Below, in pieces: positions 26,663 through 38,689 of a stretch of 64,000 bases of DNA. Location: contig NC_135242.1 in assembly GCF_947623445.1 (NCBI RefSeq), positions 24,428,001-24,492,000 of the forward strand, written 5' to 3'. Source of the stretch: Clavelina lepadiformis (lineage: Eukaryota; Chordata; Ascidiacea; Aplousobranchia; Clavelinidae). Under the pieces are notes generated by a model, which searched no databases, was not told where the DNA came from, and was given only the letters and a program-made list of their open reading frames with translations. A program made the position numbers and the translations under genes. The stretch's first letter is position 1. The number at the start of each line of letters is the position of its first letter.

Positions 26663-28547
26663 CGTGACGCGACACCTGATCGAAAGACACTGTATCGAAC
26701 GACACTTAATCGAACGACAGCTGATCGAAACGATAGTTGATCGAACGGCACTTTATCGAACCGACAGTTGATCAAACGACACTTTATCGAACCGACAGCT
26801 GATCAAAGCGACAGTTGATCGAATCGACTGTTGCTTCTCCCGCACACTGTCATAGCAAAACGTGGCGTACAGTTGCATTGTTTGCTGTAGAAAATTAAAA
26901 TTTGGTGACTTTTCCTAAAAATGTTCAGCTATCTGTCCATGTTTGTTTGATAAAGTTGGATTTTGTAATTTTTGAGATATTGTGATATTTATATAATTTT
27001 GCTTTCTCCGCATTGAAGCGTAACGTTTTCGTTTACTCATTTACGCACCAATAACTTGACTAACTATTCTCTTTTGTTCTCTTCTCACAGCGGGGGCGCG
27101 GCGTAACAAAAAGAATTTCTAGAAATGTGTCACTTTTAGAAAAACCTAATTTACACTAATATCACTTTCTTTAGTTTTACAATTATGATGTATACAGGAA
27201 GCCAGATGATGTTTCTACTAACCTGTAAAAATCTCATCAGTGTACGACGCATAGTTTTCTAGTAATTAACAATTGCAAATGTGTGTGCGGGGTTGGCCAC
27301 ACCTAGTTTTTTTAGTAAACTCGCGAGCCTGGTTAGGATAGGGTTAAAAGATCCACAATTTATCGAAACAACTGACGATATGCACTGTTAAAAGCACGAC
27401 AACTGACGAAGTGCACATTTCAATCGCATTCATTTAATTACAAGTTGTGTGCAATTGCTCGAAGATAACTTTTTATGTCAATATTCGTTGAGTCATAATT
27501 TTCGACTATGCTCTTCAGCCGTTGGTTGACAGCGTCGTAGCGCTTCTTCCGAGGTGGGCCAGCAATTCCAGCACTCAATTGCTCAATAAACATTTCGTTG
27601 GAACCTTGTTCCTGATTAATTTTTTTGACGAGTCTGCGAAGCGTCGGATGGGATATTGAGGCACGCTTGCTGAACGCATTGTGCCATCCTTCAATGCTAT
27701 TATTCGTTCGTGGAAGGTCATCTTGAACCCGGTGGAAGACATTCCAACACCGGATAGGAAATAGAGGTTGACGACGATTCCTGCGACGCAGTCGTCCAAT
27801 CCAAGTAGTTTCGAAATATTCAATGTATTCAGACAAGTGCTGCTCATCGTCCTCACTGAACGTGGCCAGGAAGTCCTCGAACCGTTGTACAACAAGAATT
27901 GAAAAAGCTGGGATAAAGACCACTTTCAAGAAGCTACTTTGTGTAAAAGTCAGGCAGCGATATGCCCCTTGCTATGAAATTTAGCCTTCAATTCCTTACT
28001 CTTTGTATCTATAACGACTAGTCTAGTCTACTTTACAGACAATCTCGTACTTAGTACGAGATACTGGTCTACCGCCTTAGCACCAGTTTTATGGCGTAAC
28101 AATAGACTACTACGACATACTTATGGCGTAACACTACCACAATTTTTTCAAACAGAGCTAACACTGCAATTTGAAACTCAATAAGAAACGGCAGGCCGTA
28201 TTCTTGTGATAACTTATTAATATGTTTCGGGCCGGCCGCCATGCGAAATCGTCAACTTTATGATACAAATCTAAAATATAGATATAAAATATAAATCGTC
28301 AACTTTATGATATATACATCACAATTCATTAATGTACACCATTACAAAGACCGCACATCACAATGGCTTATTGTCTCAATGTTTGAGAAACACGCAAAAA
28401 TCTTGCTTGAACTGTCGGTTCGATAAAGTGTCGTTCGATCAACTGTCGGTTCGATAAAGTGTCGTTCGATCAGCTGTCGGTTCGATAAAGTGTCGTTCGA
28501 TCATCTGTCGTTCGATAAAGTGTCGTTCGATTAAGTGTCATAGTACC
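26663..28547 (-). mobile_element. Mutator-like element 1 with repeat-built terminal inverted repeats
   Basis: 1885-bp insertion in TLR copy 2, flanked by the target duplication GATTGTTC (26655-26662 and 28548-28555); copy 1 shows the uninterrupted site. Both ends are arrays of about 15-bp units of the form GACA(C/G)TTTATCGAAC with interchangeable letters (about 26672-26829 and 28408-28545, inverted to each other). A transposase fragment lies inside. A shorter relative is at 35954-37412. Confidence 0.88.
27438..27929 (-). pseudogene. Mutator-like (MULE) transposase, C-terminal fragment
   Basis: 163-residue frame inside element 1. It has the MULE/FLYWCH-type signature WNVFHRVQDDLPRTNNSIEGWHN followed by a basic segment (GPPRKKRYDAV) and the ending YLRAIAHNL. 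The same motifs (NGDARTNNKVEGHHN, GPPAKRRKY, FLRGIAHNL) occur in the fragment at 39953-40246. A full MULE transposase is several hundred residues with a DDE domain upstream; that part is absent, so the element is not autonomous. Confidence 0.7.
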
Positions 28548-30049
28548 GATTGTTCGAGGCACGGATGGATTTAAGATGACGTAATCCAGACCATGCATCA
28601 GAGGAAATGTGACGAACATTGCAGTAGGAGATATCGATCGTGGATAGATGAGTCAAGTTTGATAAATTAGCAAATGATTGATTGTCGATTTCATAGAATT
28701 GCACAGAATATAGGATTGTATTTACGGCTTTTTCGTCGTTCCCGAAATATATATTTTCAAGTGAAGACAAAGAAGCAAAAGTTTGTCCCAAACGAAGTAA
28801 TTTGACTGCCGTTACAACTTTTGCTGATCCCGGATGAGCCGCGTTGTTTGTGGACAAATCAAAAAATCGTAGTTTTTGTAGATTGACCAAGTACGTTGGT
28901 TCGAATATCGTAAATTTTAAACTATTATAAGAAATATCCAGGATTTCAAGATTTTTGTTGTTTTTAAATATTCCGCTCGGTAAACACTGAACCGCGTTCC
29001 AGGAAAGATTGAGGTACTTGAGATGTGGGAGTGGATCAAACACACCGTCTTCTATAATTAGCGATTTGCGTGTGGCAATAGTAGCGAAGGTCAAAACTAA
29101 TACTTCTAAACTTGTTGCATTCACAAAATCATTTTTTTTCACACGGCTTAAGGGATTCATACCAATGGCAAAAACTTTTAGTTGGTTTCCAAGTAAATAT
29201 CCCGGTATCATTTTCCAATCGTTAATCTTCAAATCCAGAATTTGTAAACTGGAGGAGAATGACCGCGTGATTGTGAAGTTTTTTGGACATACGTTTCTAT
29301 AACTAAAACAATTTCCCTCACTAAATAGAATGCTCAAGTTGGATAACAGTCTCAGTTGTGCGGTGACGTCACCAAGCAGGGTGAAAGATATGTCCAATGC
29401 TTTTATAGAAGTCGGTAGTTGTCGCGGAAACTCACGAAGATTGTTACCAGAAAATGTCAAGAATTTCAAATGAAGAAGATGTTGCAACGCGCCTGGTTCA
29501 ATGTGTAGATCGCTATTGCACGGTGGCAGGTCGGCTTCAAAAGGTGCAGGTAAGCAATTTGCATTAAAAGTTAACCAAGTTATATTTGGATAAGAAAGAA
29601 AATCAGTCGCCCTAACTTGTCGAATCTCATTAAATCCGAGATCAAATGCTTCCACGTTAGTTGGCAAAGTTCGAGGAACCTCTGTTAGTCCGCGCCTCGA
29701 GCAATTAATGTAAATGAAATTGCGATCAAGCCAAGGAGCAATTTTTAAATACATCTCTCTTTCAACGACATCCGCCATCCGGGACGTGACGAACTTTGGC
29801 CGAAAATATATTCCAGGAACTTTGTCTAATTCATCGCAGGGATTCAAGACATTTCTTGACGATCCACGACAAAACAAAAGAAATTTCAACAACAATATAA
29901 GCAACCAGTCCATGTTAATTACCGGCGAGCACTTGCTACAAAGTTTCAAATACAAAAAAATACAATTAAGTTTCTTGAAATTATTACCTGAAATTTTATT
30001 GATTCTTAACTTCCAAAAATATTTTTCTCGGATATATGCGTCATAATGC

Positions 30050-33000
30050 TACACTGGAACTGCTAACTTAATATTTATCTTTATATGATTGCATCCTTCG
30101 TTTACTATGTATGATTTACAGTAGCTCACCTGGTTTGTTTGACCTCAAATAGGCCTTTAACTTAGTTTATCTCAAAACGATGCAACTCCAATTCCAAAGT
30201 TTGTTGCAAACGAATGTGCAACCCAACACTAAAACTAAATCCTATCTTACTTATTACTCTAAATAATTTCTTAATTTGACTTATGCTGGATAAAGTGTGG
30301 GGAATGCAGCCTTTTAAATAGATTTGTGCGTACTTTTAACTATTTGCTTGCCTCAGAAAAACATAACAGGAACAAAACCCAACCTCCATAAAGTTTTATC
30401 TAAGAGTCGCGACCTGACTGACTGCCGGTCAACTAAAGTGCGGCTTCGACTTAGAAAAGTTTCCTCACCTCTGCTTTTTGCGATCCGCTTATTTATTATT
30501 TTCATTTTGCTCTGCATAAATTTTATTTTATCCTAAAACTAGCAGCGTTCATTGTGACGTTATCTCAAAAGTATATTCATCTCGACGGATTATTTGTGAT
30601 GTAATAATCGACACAACACAAGCAACAAGGAAGTGCTTGATATTATAACAAATTTGCATAGTTGGAAGCTCTATTGTATAAAGCTCAATGAAACTTCTGT
30701 TCCCAATGAACGAAACGCATAAGAAAGAAGTATCAAAATATTTTTTTTTCTATATTTCCTGAATTTAAAGCCCATAACGTAACATTCTGTCGCTAAATAT
30801 TCATTTCTTTGGTATGTGTAATTATTTATGATTCACTCCAAAGAAAAGAAAATATACAAACGCTTTACGCTGCTTGTCCTAGTTGACCAATGGCCAGGAC
30901 TCCAGTGACCATAGCTCGAGAACACAAACCGCTCCTCTGCTGCATGACTCATGACTCTGCTGAAGCAGACGAAGCGAAGTGTGAAGCAAGCGCAGAAAAG
31001 GCCGCTCGTCTAAATGCATCAAAAGTAACCGAAGTGACTCATCAAAAAGTCGAAGTGAGAGAATCGAAAGGATTCAAGAGTTCGATGTTAAAGTAAAAAA
31101 GTAGAAGAAGCCACTGTTTCTCGAATCCACTTTGCCGCCCTGCCCAAAAATGCCGACTATAACGCCACTTTGATGGCGCCAACACCAACAACGCCACTTT
31201 GATGAAGCCGACACTGTTCTAAAAAGCTTGGAGTTCGTTCCAAGGACTTTTAGAAACCGAGTGGGCGCTCTTGAAGAAGTTTAAAAAACACTGTTCTAGA
31301 AAGTTTATTCTAAGTTATTGACCGGATCGAAAAATAGATTTGGTTTCGTCAAAGTAGGATTGCTGTGATAGCGCTACTGTGGTTTATTCCCAGCAAAAAT
31401 ATTGCCACGGGTCACAGTTATAGCGATCAAGATATCTTAGAGAAAGATTTAAATCACTGCAAAATTCTAGCGGCGAGCTCGGCTTTACCGCCTAACAAAT
31501 TGTTTCGTTTCCCTTCAATCGCTTGTACGTCGTGGACATACAACGTTTAAGGATCGAGCGTCAAACACCAAAAAAATGCCATAAAATCTTTGTTTGTTTT
31601 ATTATAAAGTGAATTTACTAAAAGACTGATTACTCGAAAAATCTTCAATGGGGCTCTTTGAAACTTGCATGTTATTTTAGTATGCTTTGAACCTACCATC
31701 CATAAAATGCCATCAAAAAACCTGATTCAAACTTTTTTTACAGAGGCGCAAAATAAGCACTAGAATCTTTGGTGTAAGAAACCCAATTTTAGCTACTTTC
31801 ATGCTAATTTTTGCCTAATTCTTCATGCGACCTGGGACATTGAAGCGCGCCAACTGCTAGGGTAACTCCCAGCCTAGAAAACAACACCAACCATGCTGCC
31901 TTCTGATTGGTCTAAATAGGTTTTTTAAAACCCTACGTAGGACGTCCAACAAATTCATAAAGATCTTAGTTCTAGGGGTTTCTAGGGTTCTGCCGCTTGC
32001 TTGAAAGATTCTCCACCCATTGTATTGGAAACCACTGGACTAAATAAACACTCCGGTAGATCGTAATCTTTTAACAAACATAATCAATGAAGACAGCACA
32101 GCAATGGTTAAATAAAAACAAAACTAATCAGCAAATGATCAGCCAAAATTGATCTTAAATACACTTACAATATCAGAACCATAAAATGTTTTCACTGACA
32201 CTGCAACATCGCTGTTGCTCTTTTCAATCACGTTTTTATTAATTGTTTCCGGTAGCCAGATAAACATCCACGCTTACATGCTGACATCCATTCTTCATTT
32301 TTATTCTCAAATAAGTAAATCTGACCTAACTCAGCATTGGCTGGTTGTTTATTTGACAAATGTCTTTTGTCAGGATTAAGGAGAATGTTCGTTGCTTTTG
32401 CAACAGTAAGCTGGTTAGCCGTTTCATAAACTACTGACATTTTTTTTATATAACTTAGGCTAATTTATATTCAGATTAGTCATGTTATATCTAAATCAGA
32501 ATAATAACAACAATTTATATTAAAGACACATAAATAAAAAATTGGTCATGCCACGAAATGATTACTCAAAATTTTCAACCTTGCACAGACGATCTATGGA
32601 TTGTGTCGTGTCCAGCTTTTACCCGGTGCTGTCTATAATTTACGCCTATCCAGGCTATAGATGCCTACAACTGTACCACTTAAGCCTAACCCAAAACCCT
32701 TCAATGAACGTTTATCCAAAATACATCATTTAAGTCTATCCCAAAATCCACGGACGTCGTTGCATGTCCCATCATTCAGCATATGACCCCAAAACTGTCC
32801 ATGCTTGGACGCTTACACCATATCCACTATTTAAGATTTTAAGCCTATCCCAAAACCGTCCATGGACACTTTCCTCATATCCACTATTTGAGCCTATCTC
32901 ATAACAGTGGATGGACGCTTTCCTCATATCTGCTATTTAAGCTTATCCCAAAACCGTCCATGGACGATTAAGCGAAAACGTCGGTTTTGCGTAAAACCGT

Positions 33001-34062
33001 CCGTGGACGCTTACGCAAAAATCGTCCATTTTCAACCGTCCATGGACGCTTTGTTGCAAAACAACAAATTTAAGTGTTTTCCAACAACCTTCCATGGACG
33101 ATTAAGCGAAAACGTCGGTTTTGCGTAAAAGCGTCCATGGACGCTTACGCAAAAATCGTCCATTTTCAACCGTCCATGGACGATCCGCCGATTGCGTCGT
33201 GTCCAACTTTTACCCGGTGCCATTTTCGCACGTCTTAAGCGTTTGCTGCATTTTCCCGCTCATGGTTTGTTGGTGGAATTGTTATCTTATTAAGCATTTC
33301 ATTTTTCGTTTTCCAACAGACAATGACGAAATACAATATTCCACACTGGATAATGTGTGGCACTGTAGCACATTAATTCACGCTCATTTTATGCCCCACA
33401 GCAGCAATATGTGCACATGCATTTTAGAAAAATGCATCCGCTCCAACATTTTGTATTAAAAACAAACCTTTTCATATTTGTATTTAAACAAATGACGACG
33501 AGACGTTGCATTCGAAATTTTGAAAATCTGACAATTGCTAGGCCTAGGCACCTCGCATCATAGCAAACCTCAAATTTCCAGAAGACTCTTTCTGATTGTC
33601 TTTTTTGTTTATTTTTTGCAAATCTGAAATCGACTTCCTTGGATCCCTTAATGTGCTTCTTTTTACTGTAAGTTCCTTGTCTGATCCAAGCTTCCAAAAT
33701 TATTTAACATTCCCTTTCACTGCATCACCTTCTCCTTCCTTCTCTGTTCTTTGCTATTTAAAAAAAATATTCTTGCGTTTGTAGTAAACACAGCAAGTAA
33801 TTTTATAGCCTAGAAACTGATCGCAGCGTCAATGAGTCCGGGTTAAATTGTCTAAAACTTTTTTGCAGATAAACAATTCCAACCACAGTAACATTTTTAT
33901 TGACATGTTTATTAAGTTTCCATCGCATAACAGTTCCAATTCCATGCTGGAACTAGAAGACAAAACGATTTAGTACAGAGAAATAGAGCTTTCAATCGTT
34001 CGTCTGTTGTCAGATTGCTTGGCCTGGGCTGACTTATTTAGGCCTGTGAGGAATTCAGGATA
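30050..34062. other. Intergenic stretch with no recognised gene
   Basis: Upstream, in transcription sense, of TLR copy 2. The first few hundred bases should hold its promoter. Short frames such as 30890-31096 resemble nothing I know. A duplicated ACGCCACTTTGATG motif occurs near 31170-31210. The CGTCCATGGACG array occupies about 32.75-33.23 kb. The corresponding upstream part of TLR copy 1 is outside the window, so the edge of block A' cannot be placed. Confidence 0.4.
32555..33230. repeat. Array built on the palindrome CGTCCATGGACG
   Basis: Several copies of the 12-bp perfect palindrome CGTCCATGGACG, or close variants, occur between about 32840 and 33190. They are set in longer units (ATTAAGCGAAAACGTCGG..., CTTACGCAAAAATCG...) of which at least two are near-identical. 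Copies end in a shared tail, GTGTCCAGCTTTTACCCGGTG or nearly so, also seen at about 32610 and in the copy at 11570-11685 upstream of XPO7. Likely a non-autonomous transposon family; type unknown. Confidence 0.65.
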
Positions 34063-34070
34063 TACTATAC

Positions 34071-34557
34071 CAGGGGTGGCCAGACCTGCTTCATGCTCGA
34101 GCCGCATATAACAAATTCCAGTTTTAAAAGAGCCACAACACAAACACAATAAAAAACACGAATTTATTCACTCACAACGAAGTGTAGCTATTGATTAACA
34201 TTAGTGCTGCGTGATACTATGAGTCTCCAACTGGACTTCACCAAATCTTTTTGCAATTATTATTATAACCGTAACCAAGACTTAAAACTAGGTCAGCCCT
34301 GACGCACAGCTTCAATCTGACAGTTTACTTAACTACAGTGTACAAGTTAGCACACTTCTGTACAATAATGTACTTTTTGGAGTGTAATTTGATTATTACT
34401 AACAATGAGTCCATTGTTACTACGTGTGATAGAACGCATTGTTTCATAATCTGATCAAACAACTCTTCTAGACCTGGAAAATTGCATGTCTAATTCATCG
34501 ATGCTAATTCATTAAAGAGCCGCATGCGGCTCAAGAGCCTCAGTTTGGCCACCCCTG
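34071..34557. mobile_element. hAT-type MITE (CAGGGGTGGCCAGA ends)
   Basis: 487-bp element with inverted ends CAGGGGTGGCCAG... and ...TTTGGCCACCCCTG, flanked by a perfect 8-bp duplication TACTATAC (34063-34070 and 34558-34565). No transposase. Confidence 0.85.
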
Positions 34558-34836
34558 TACTATACCATTAAAAACGCATTTGTTTGCAAGAGACTCTGGT
34601 TGCGCATATGTAGTGTTTGTCGCGTCACACACAAGGATTGCACACAACAAGCTTTATTAGTGCTCAAGGGCTCTCTGCCCTTCAAACACGTGTATCGTAT
34701 AAATATACAGGTATCATAGAAATCATACACACAACTCTATAGACAAATAACACTACATTTTACACTACACTACACTACACCCCCTTTTCAAGTGATAGAA
34801 CAAAATAATGCAAGGAAAACACGTCACCACAGCACT

Positions 34837-35280
34837 TCATAAAGGATCAGAAGCAAAGGCTTTGCAACCTGGTCGAGTGCGATACACTTCGTCATCAGTT
34901 ACTCTATAATTGTTATTGGAAGATGACGGTATTGGCTGCAAATCTTTACGATTACGTCGCAGTAAAGAGTTATCGCTTTCTAAATTATAGGAACGTGGCG
35001 TATTAGAACATAACACTTTACGAGGCCTTGGAACAATATCATTCTCAACTGTGACCCATGCGTATGTTCCCGGTGATAGAAACGGTAAATTACGCGCACG
35101 GTGACGCTTGTCAAAGTGCCTTTTTTGTTGATCTTTGATGGAGTGATCTATGAGAACAAACTCGTTGAGATATGACCAGTTTGGAATAAGTGTGGCTGGT
35201 GAAACAGGTACAGTGGTCCTCAGTCTTCTTCCTATCAACAATTCCGCTGGACTCCATCCGCACTGCAGTGGAGTTGATCA
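34837..35280 (-). pseudogene. Gypsy integrase C-terminal remnant
   Basis: Frame with AELLIGRRLRTTVPVSP, the usual block after the integrase core of gypsy elements, followed by a basic segment (KRHFDKRHRARNLPFLSPGTYAWV). Its N-terminal part adjoins the RT remnant directly, which marks the internal deletion. Confidence 0.75.
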
Positions 35281-35720
35281 GTATGACAGCGGTGTCAGGT
35301 ATGGAACCTTCGATTTCATTACAGTAGGTTTAACCTGTATTCGGTACTTTTCGCCTAATTTTCCCAAACCTGCAAAAAGCAATGGAAAATCTTGGGTATA
35401 GTTTTTTATGTGGTCGACAGTGTTAACGTGGTAGATTGCATGCAAGGCTTTGATGGCAGGCCACCCTAAGAGAGGTTGTTTGATTTTTGTTGACGTAGAT
35501 GTCTTTCTCCACGAAAGCATTTTTTAACCGTAGCTTCGCATGGAACTTCCCTTTGACCTTGAACTTGATGTTGCTTGACCTTACCAGCATCTGTTCCACC
35601 TGATTCACAACCACAACAGGAATGGACTCAAATTCGTTTTCCCCAATCGCTGTGATATCAGAACCTGTGTCGATACGAAACTGAAAACAAACATCGTTAA
35701 TGGAAACCTGTGCGTTCGGG
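35280..35720 (-). pseudogene. Gypsy protease and start of reverse transcriptase
   Basis: The retroviral-type protease active-site block FRIDTGSDITAIGE is read near 35690-35650. It is followed by LLGWPAIKALHA and FPLLFAGLGKLGEKYRI, the typical protease/RT boundary of animal gypsy elements. The polymerase catalytic region is gone. Confidence 0.75.
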
Positions 35721-35953
35721 GCATCCTCTATGAGTCTATGACATCATCGACATGCATTCTCCCCAGAAACAAGGTTTTGTTCTTCCTATTCATCAGCTTC
35801 ACCCTATCGATGCTACGGTTCTTTGCCATACTCACTTGACGGAAATGTCCCTTTTTTCTACAGGTAATGCACGTTGAACTTCTCCCGGGCAGTCCTTTCG
35901 TTGATGTTTTACCTTATTATCGCACCACAGGCAACCGGAGACGTTGATTTCAA

Positions 35954-37412
35954 CCGTGACCCGACACCTAATCGAAAGACACTTTATCGAACGACAGTTT
36001 ATCGAACGACAGTTTATCGAACGACACTTAATCGAACGACAGTTTATCGAAACGACAGATGATCGAACCGACAGTTGATCGAACGACACTTTATCGAACC
36101 GACAGTTGATCGAACGACACTTTATCGAACCGACAGTTGATCAAAGCGACAGTTGATCGAATCGACTGTTGCTTCTCCCGCACACAGTCATAGCAAAACG
36201 TGGCGTACAATTGCATTGTTTGCTGTAGAAAATTAAAATTTGGTGACTTTTCATAAAAAATGCTCAGCTATCTGTCCATGTTTGTTTGGTAAAGTTGGAT
36301 TTTGTAATTTTTGAGATATTGTGATATTTATATAATTTTGCTCTCTCCGCATTGAAGCGTAACGTTTTCGTTAATTCATTTACGCACCAATAACTTGACT
36401 AACTATTCTCTTTCGTTCTCTTCTCACAGCGGGGGCGCGGTGAAACAAGAAGAATTTCTAGAAATGTGTCACTTTTAGAAATACCTAATTTACACTAAAT
36501 TCACTTTCTTTAGTTTTACAATTATGATGTATACAGGAAGCCAGTTGATGTTTCTACTAACCTGTAAAAATCTCATCAGTCTACGACGCATAGTTTTCTA
36601 GTAATTAACGATTGCAAATGTGTGTGCGGGGTCGGCCACACCAAGTTTTTTTAGTAAACTCGCGAGCCTGGTTAGGATAGGGTTAAAAGATCCACAACTT
36701 ATCGAAACAACTGACGATATGCACTGATAAAAGCACGACAACTGACGAAGTGCACATTTCAATCGCATTCATTTAATTACAAGTTGTGTGCAATTGCTCG
36801 AAGATAACTTTTTATGTCAATATTCGTTGAGTCATAATTTTCGACTATGCTCTTCAGCCGTTGGTTGACAGTCTAGTCTAGTCTACTGTACAGACAATCT
36901 CGTACTTAGTGATTCTCGTGCGTATTCTTGTGATATCTTATTAATATGTGGGCGGGCCGGCCGCCATGCGAAATCGTACACTTTATGATACAAATATAAA
37001 ATATAGATATAAAATATAAATCGTCAACTTTATGATGGAAATATAAAATATAGATATAAAATATAAATCGTCAACTTTATGATATATACATCACAATTCA
37101 TTAATGTACACCATTACAAAGACCGCTCATCACAATGGCTTATTGTCTCAATGTTTGAGAAACACGCAAAAATCTTGCTTGAACTGTCGGTTCGATAAAG
37201 TGTCGTTCGATCAACTGTCGGTTTGATCAACTGTCGGTTCGATAAAGTGTCGTTCGATCGGCTGTCGGTTCGATAAAGTGTCGTTCGATCAACTGTCGGT
37301 TCGATTAACTGTCGTTCGATAAAGAGTCGTTCGATCATCTGTCGGTTCGATTAACTGTCGTTCGATAAAGTGTCGTTCGATAAAGTGTCTTTCGATAAAG
37401 TGTCATAGTACC
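35954..37412. mobile_element. Mutator-like element 2, non-autonomous
   Basis: 1459-bp relative of element 1 (26663-28547) with the same repeat-built inverted ends (about 35960-36170 and 37180-37410). It is flanked by GATTTCAA (35946-35953 and 37413-37420), or 9 bp if the following C is included. The transposase region of element 1 (about 27527-28020) is deleted at about 36869. It sits inside the gypsy remnant, so it is younger than that element. Confidence 0.85.
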
Positions 37413-37497
37413 GATTTCAACAGTTGTTCTCCTCCAGTTGTGGGATGCATGTATTGTTGTGTTGGTCGTCTGCGTCTTTCGCGAATATTATCGACCT

Positions 37498-38055
37498 CTA
37501 AACTTCTTTCCGGAATACGGAGAGATTTTTGCTGATACCAGATGACTCGGTGTTGCGAAAAATATTAATTGCATTTTCTAACGTCAGATCTGAGTGCATA
37601 TGCAGGCGTTCAGATAGACATGAGTCTAAAGTGCCTATTACAATCCTATCCCTAATCATCTCGTCACGAAGGGCTCCATAATTACAACTTTCTGATAGAG
37701 TGCGCAAAGAAGTAATGAATTCTTCCACTGGTTCGTGGGACAACTGCACTCGTCTATTAAAGACGGTACGTTCATAAATAATGTTACGACGTAGATTAAA
37801 ATATTGATCGAAGCGCTCTTTTACGCCATTGTATGAACCCAGGTCCTCTTTAGATTGGTGAAACGAAGCTAAAATATCGTCACCCTTGCTTCCCAAAAGA
37901 TGTAGCAAAAGATTCACTTTTTTCTCTTCTGACTCGTCGCAAAGCTTTGATGCTTGCCCTTTGACCTTTTGAATCGACGAATCCACTTGTTCCATTCGTC
38001 TGATGCACTGAAATCGAAGCATTCGTGTCGAGACTTGAGAGATTTGAAAAAACAT
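37498..38055 (-). CDS. Retrotransposon gag-like protein
   Basis: 185-residue open frame just inside the 5' LTR. Its pattern is that of a Ty3/gypsy capsid: LLHLLGSKGDDILASF, then YFNLRRNIIYERTVFNRRVQ, EPVEEFITSLRTLSESCNYG and LRDEMIRDRIVIGTLD. It would assemble particles around element RNA. The zinc knuckle that should follow is separated from it by the inserted Mutator-like element. No stop codons occur in the gag part itself. Confidence 0.78.
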   Translation of the reverse strand: MFFQISQVSTRMLRFQCIRRMEQVDSSIQKVKGQASKLCDESEEKKVNLLLHLLGSKGDDILASFHQSKEDLGSYNGVKERFDQYFNLRRNIIYERTVFNRRVQLSHEPVEEFITSLRTLSESCNYGALRDEMIRDRIVIGTLDSCLSERLHMHSDLTLENAINIFRNTESSGISKNLSVFRKEV

Positions 38056-38689
38056 TTGTTTCTGAACGGCTCAGTCCTACTGCTGCCACCATGTAGTGTT
38101 TGTCGCGTCACACACAAGGATTGCGCACAACAAGCTTTATTAGTGCTCAAGGGTTCTCTGCCATTCAAACACGTGTATCGTATAAATATACAGGTGAAGC
38201 TCGTACCCATAGATATCATACACACAACTCTATAGATATACAACTCGTCACTGTTATTGTCTCGTGAAAGCAAAATACAACACGCAAAGATTTGGTAAAG
38301 TTTTCAAAACTTCCTCGTGCATTTGCTGATGTTTTATTCTTGAAATGATAAACGTAGATAGACGTCATCTGCTCTGCTTATTTGACCATGACTAATACAT
38401 TCGCTTCACGAAAGCAAACGTTTTGCTTCAAAGCTCACACTTTTAATCTTTACTTGTGTGTAGGCTTATACCATCCAACAGGCACTCCACCTGTCAATAT
38501 ATCTGAAATCTTAGTTCAGTTTCGTATAGAACTATAATTGCTATTGTACATCGCAAAAAATAATATGAGTTTGTATTTGAATTTTTCACTACTATGCATT
38601 TTCTGTTGATTTTGATAAGATATTGCGTATGGATGACCTCAACGCTGATTGACGTTTATCGGCTTGTGAACAAGTAGATTACTTTAAAA

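Larger units (their letters stand above)
24711..29913 (-). pseudogene. Toll-like receptor, copy 2, broken by Mutator-like insertion
   Basis: Second TLR copy, inverted relative to copy 1. The N-terminal part runs from 29913 (Met followed by a strongly hydrophobic signal sequence; an upstream in-frame Met at 29955 is less likely) to about 28556, with an LRR N-terminal region and repeats. A 1885-bp element (26663-28547) then interrupts an LRR codon run at SNN/QLTF. The C-terminal part resumes at 26662 and runs to the donor at 25035, followed by the TIR exon 24939-24711. A second lesion, a net 4-nt loss near 26521-26535 relative to copy 1, breaks the frame. LRR C-cap, membrane segment and TIR (RDIDAG, FYNFLRF) are otherwise intact. 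Transmembrane and TIR sequence is nearly identical to copy 1, while the central LRRs differ at many residues. It is probably non-functional as a full receptor. Confidence 0.9.
34609..38245 (-). mobile_element. Decayed Ty3/gypsy-type LTR retrotransposon
   Basis: The 3' LTR lies at about 34609-34779, preceded in sense by a purine tract (complement of 34780-34790), and the 5' LTR at about 38092-38240; the LTRs share more than 100 bp. Order on the minus strand: gag (38055-37498), zinc knuckle (about 35935-35850, frameshifted), aspartic protease (FRIDTGSD near 35680), start of reverse transcriptase (about 35520-35280), then the end of integrase (about 35280-34837). The RT-RNaseH-integrase core is deleted. 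Mutator-like element 2 (35954-37412) is inserted between gag and protease. Confidence 0.85.

Noticed and set aside
26672..26829. CRISPR-like array of short repeats
   Set aside because: Units are contiguous with no unique spacers and are mirrored at the other end of a transposon, in a eukaryotic genome.
30890..31096. 68-codon Glu/Lys/Ala-rich frame
   Set aside because: Compositionally biased, no domain, no partner copy and no splice context.
36980..37085. Duplicated ATATAAAATATAGATAT tract
   Set aside because: Simple low-complexity duplication inside Mutator-like element 2; the single form is in element 1.
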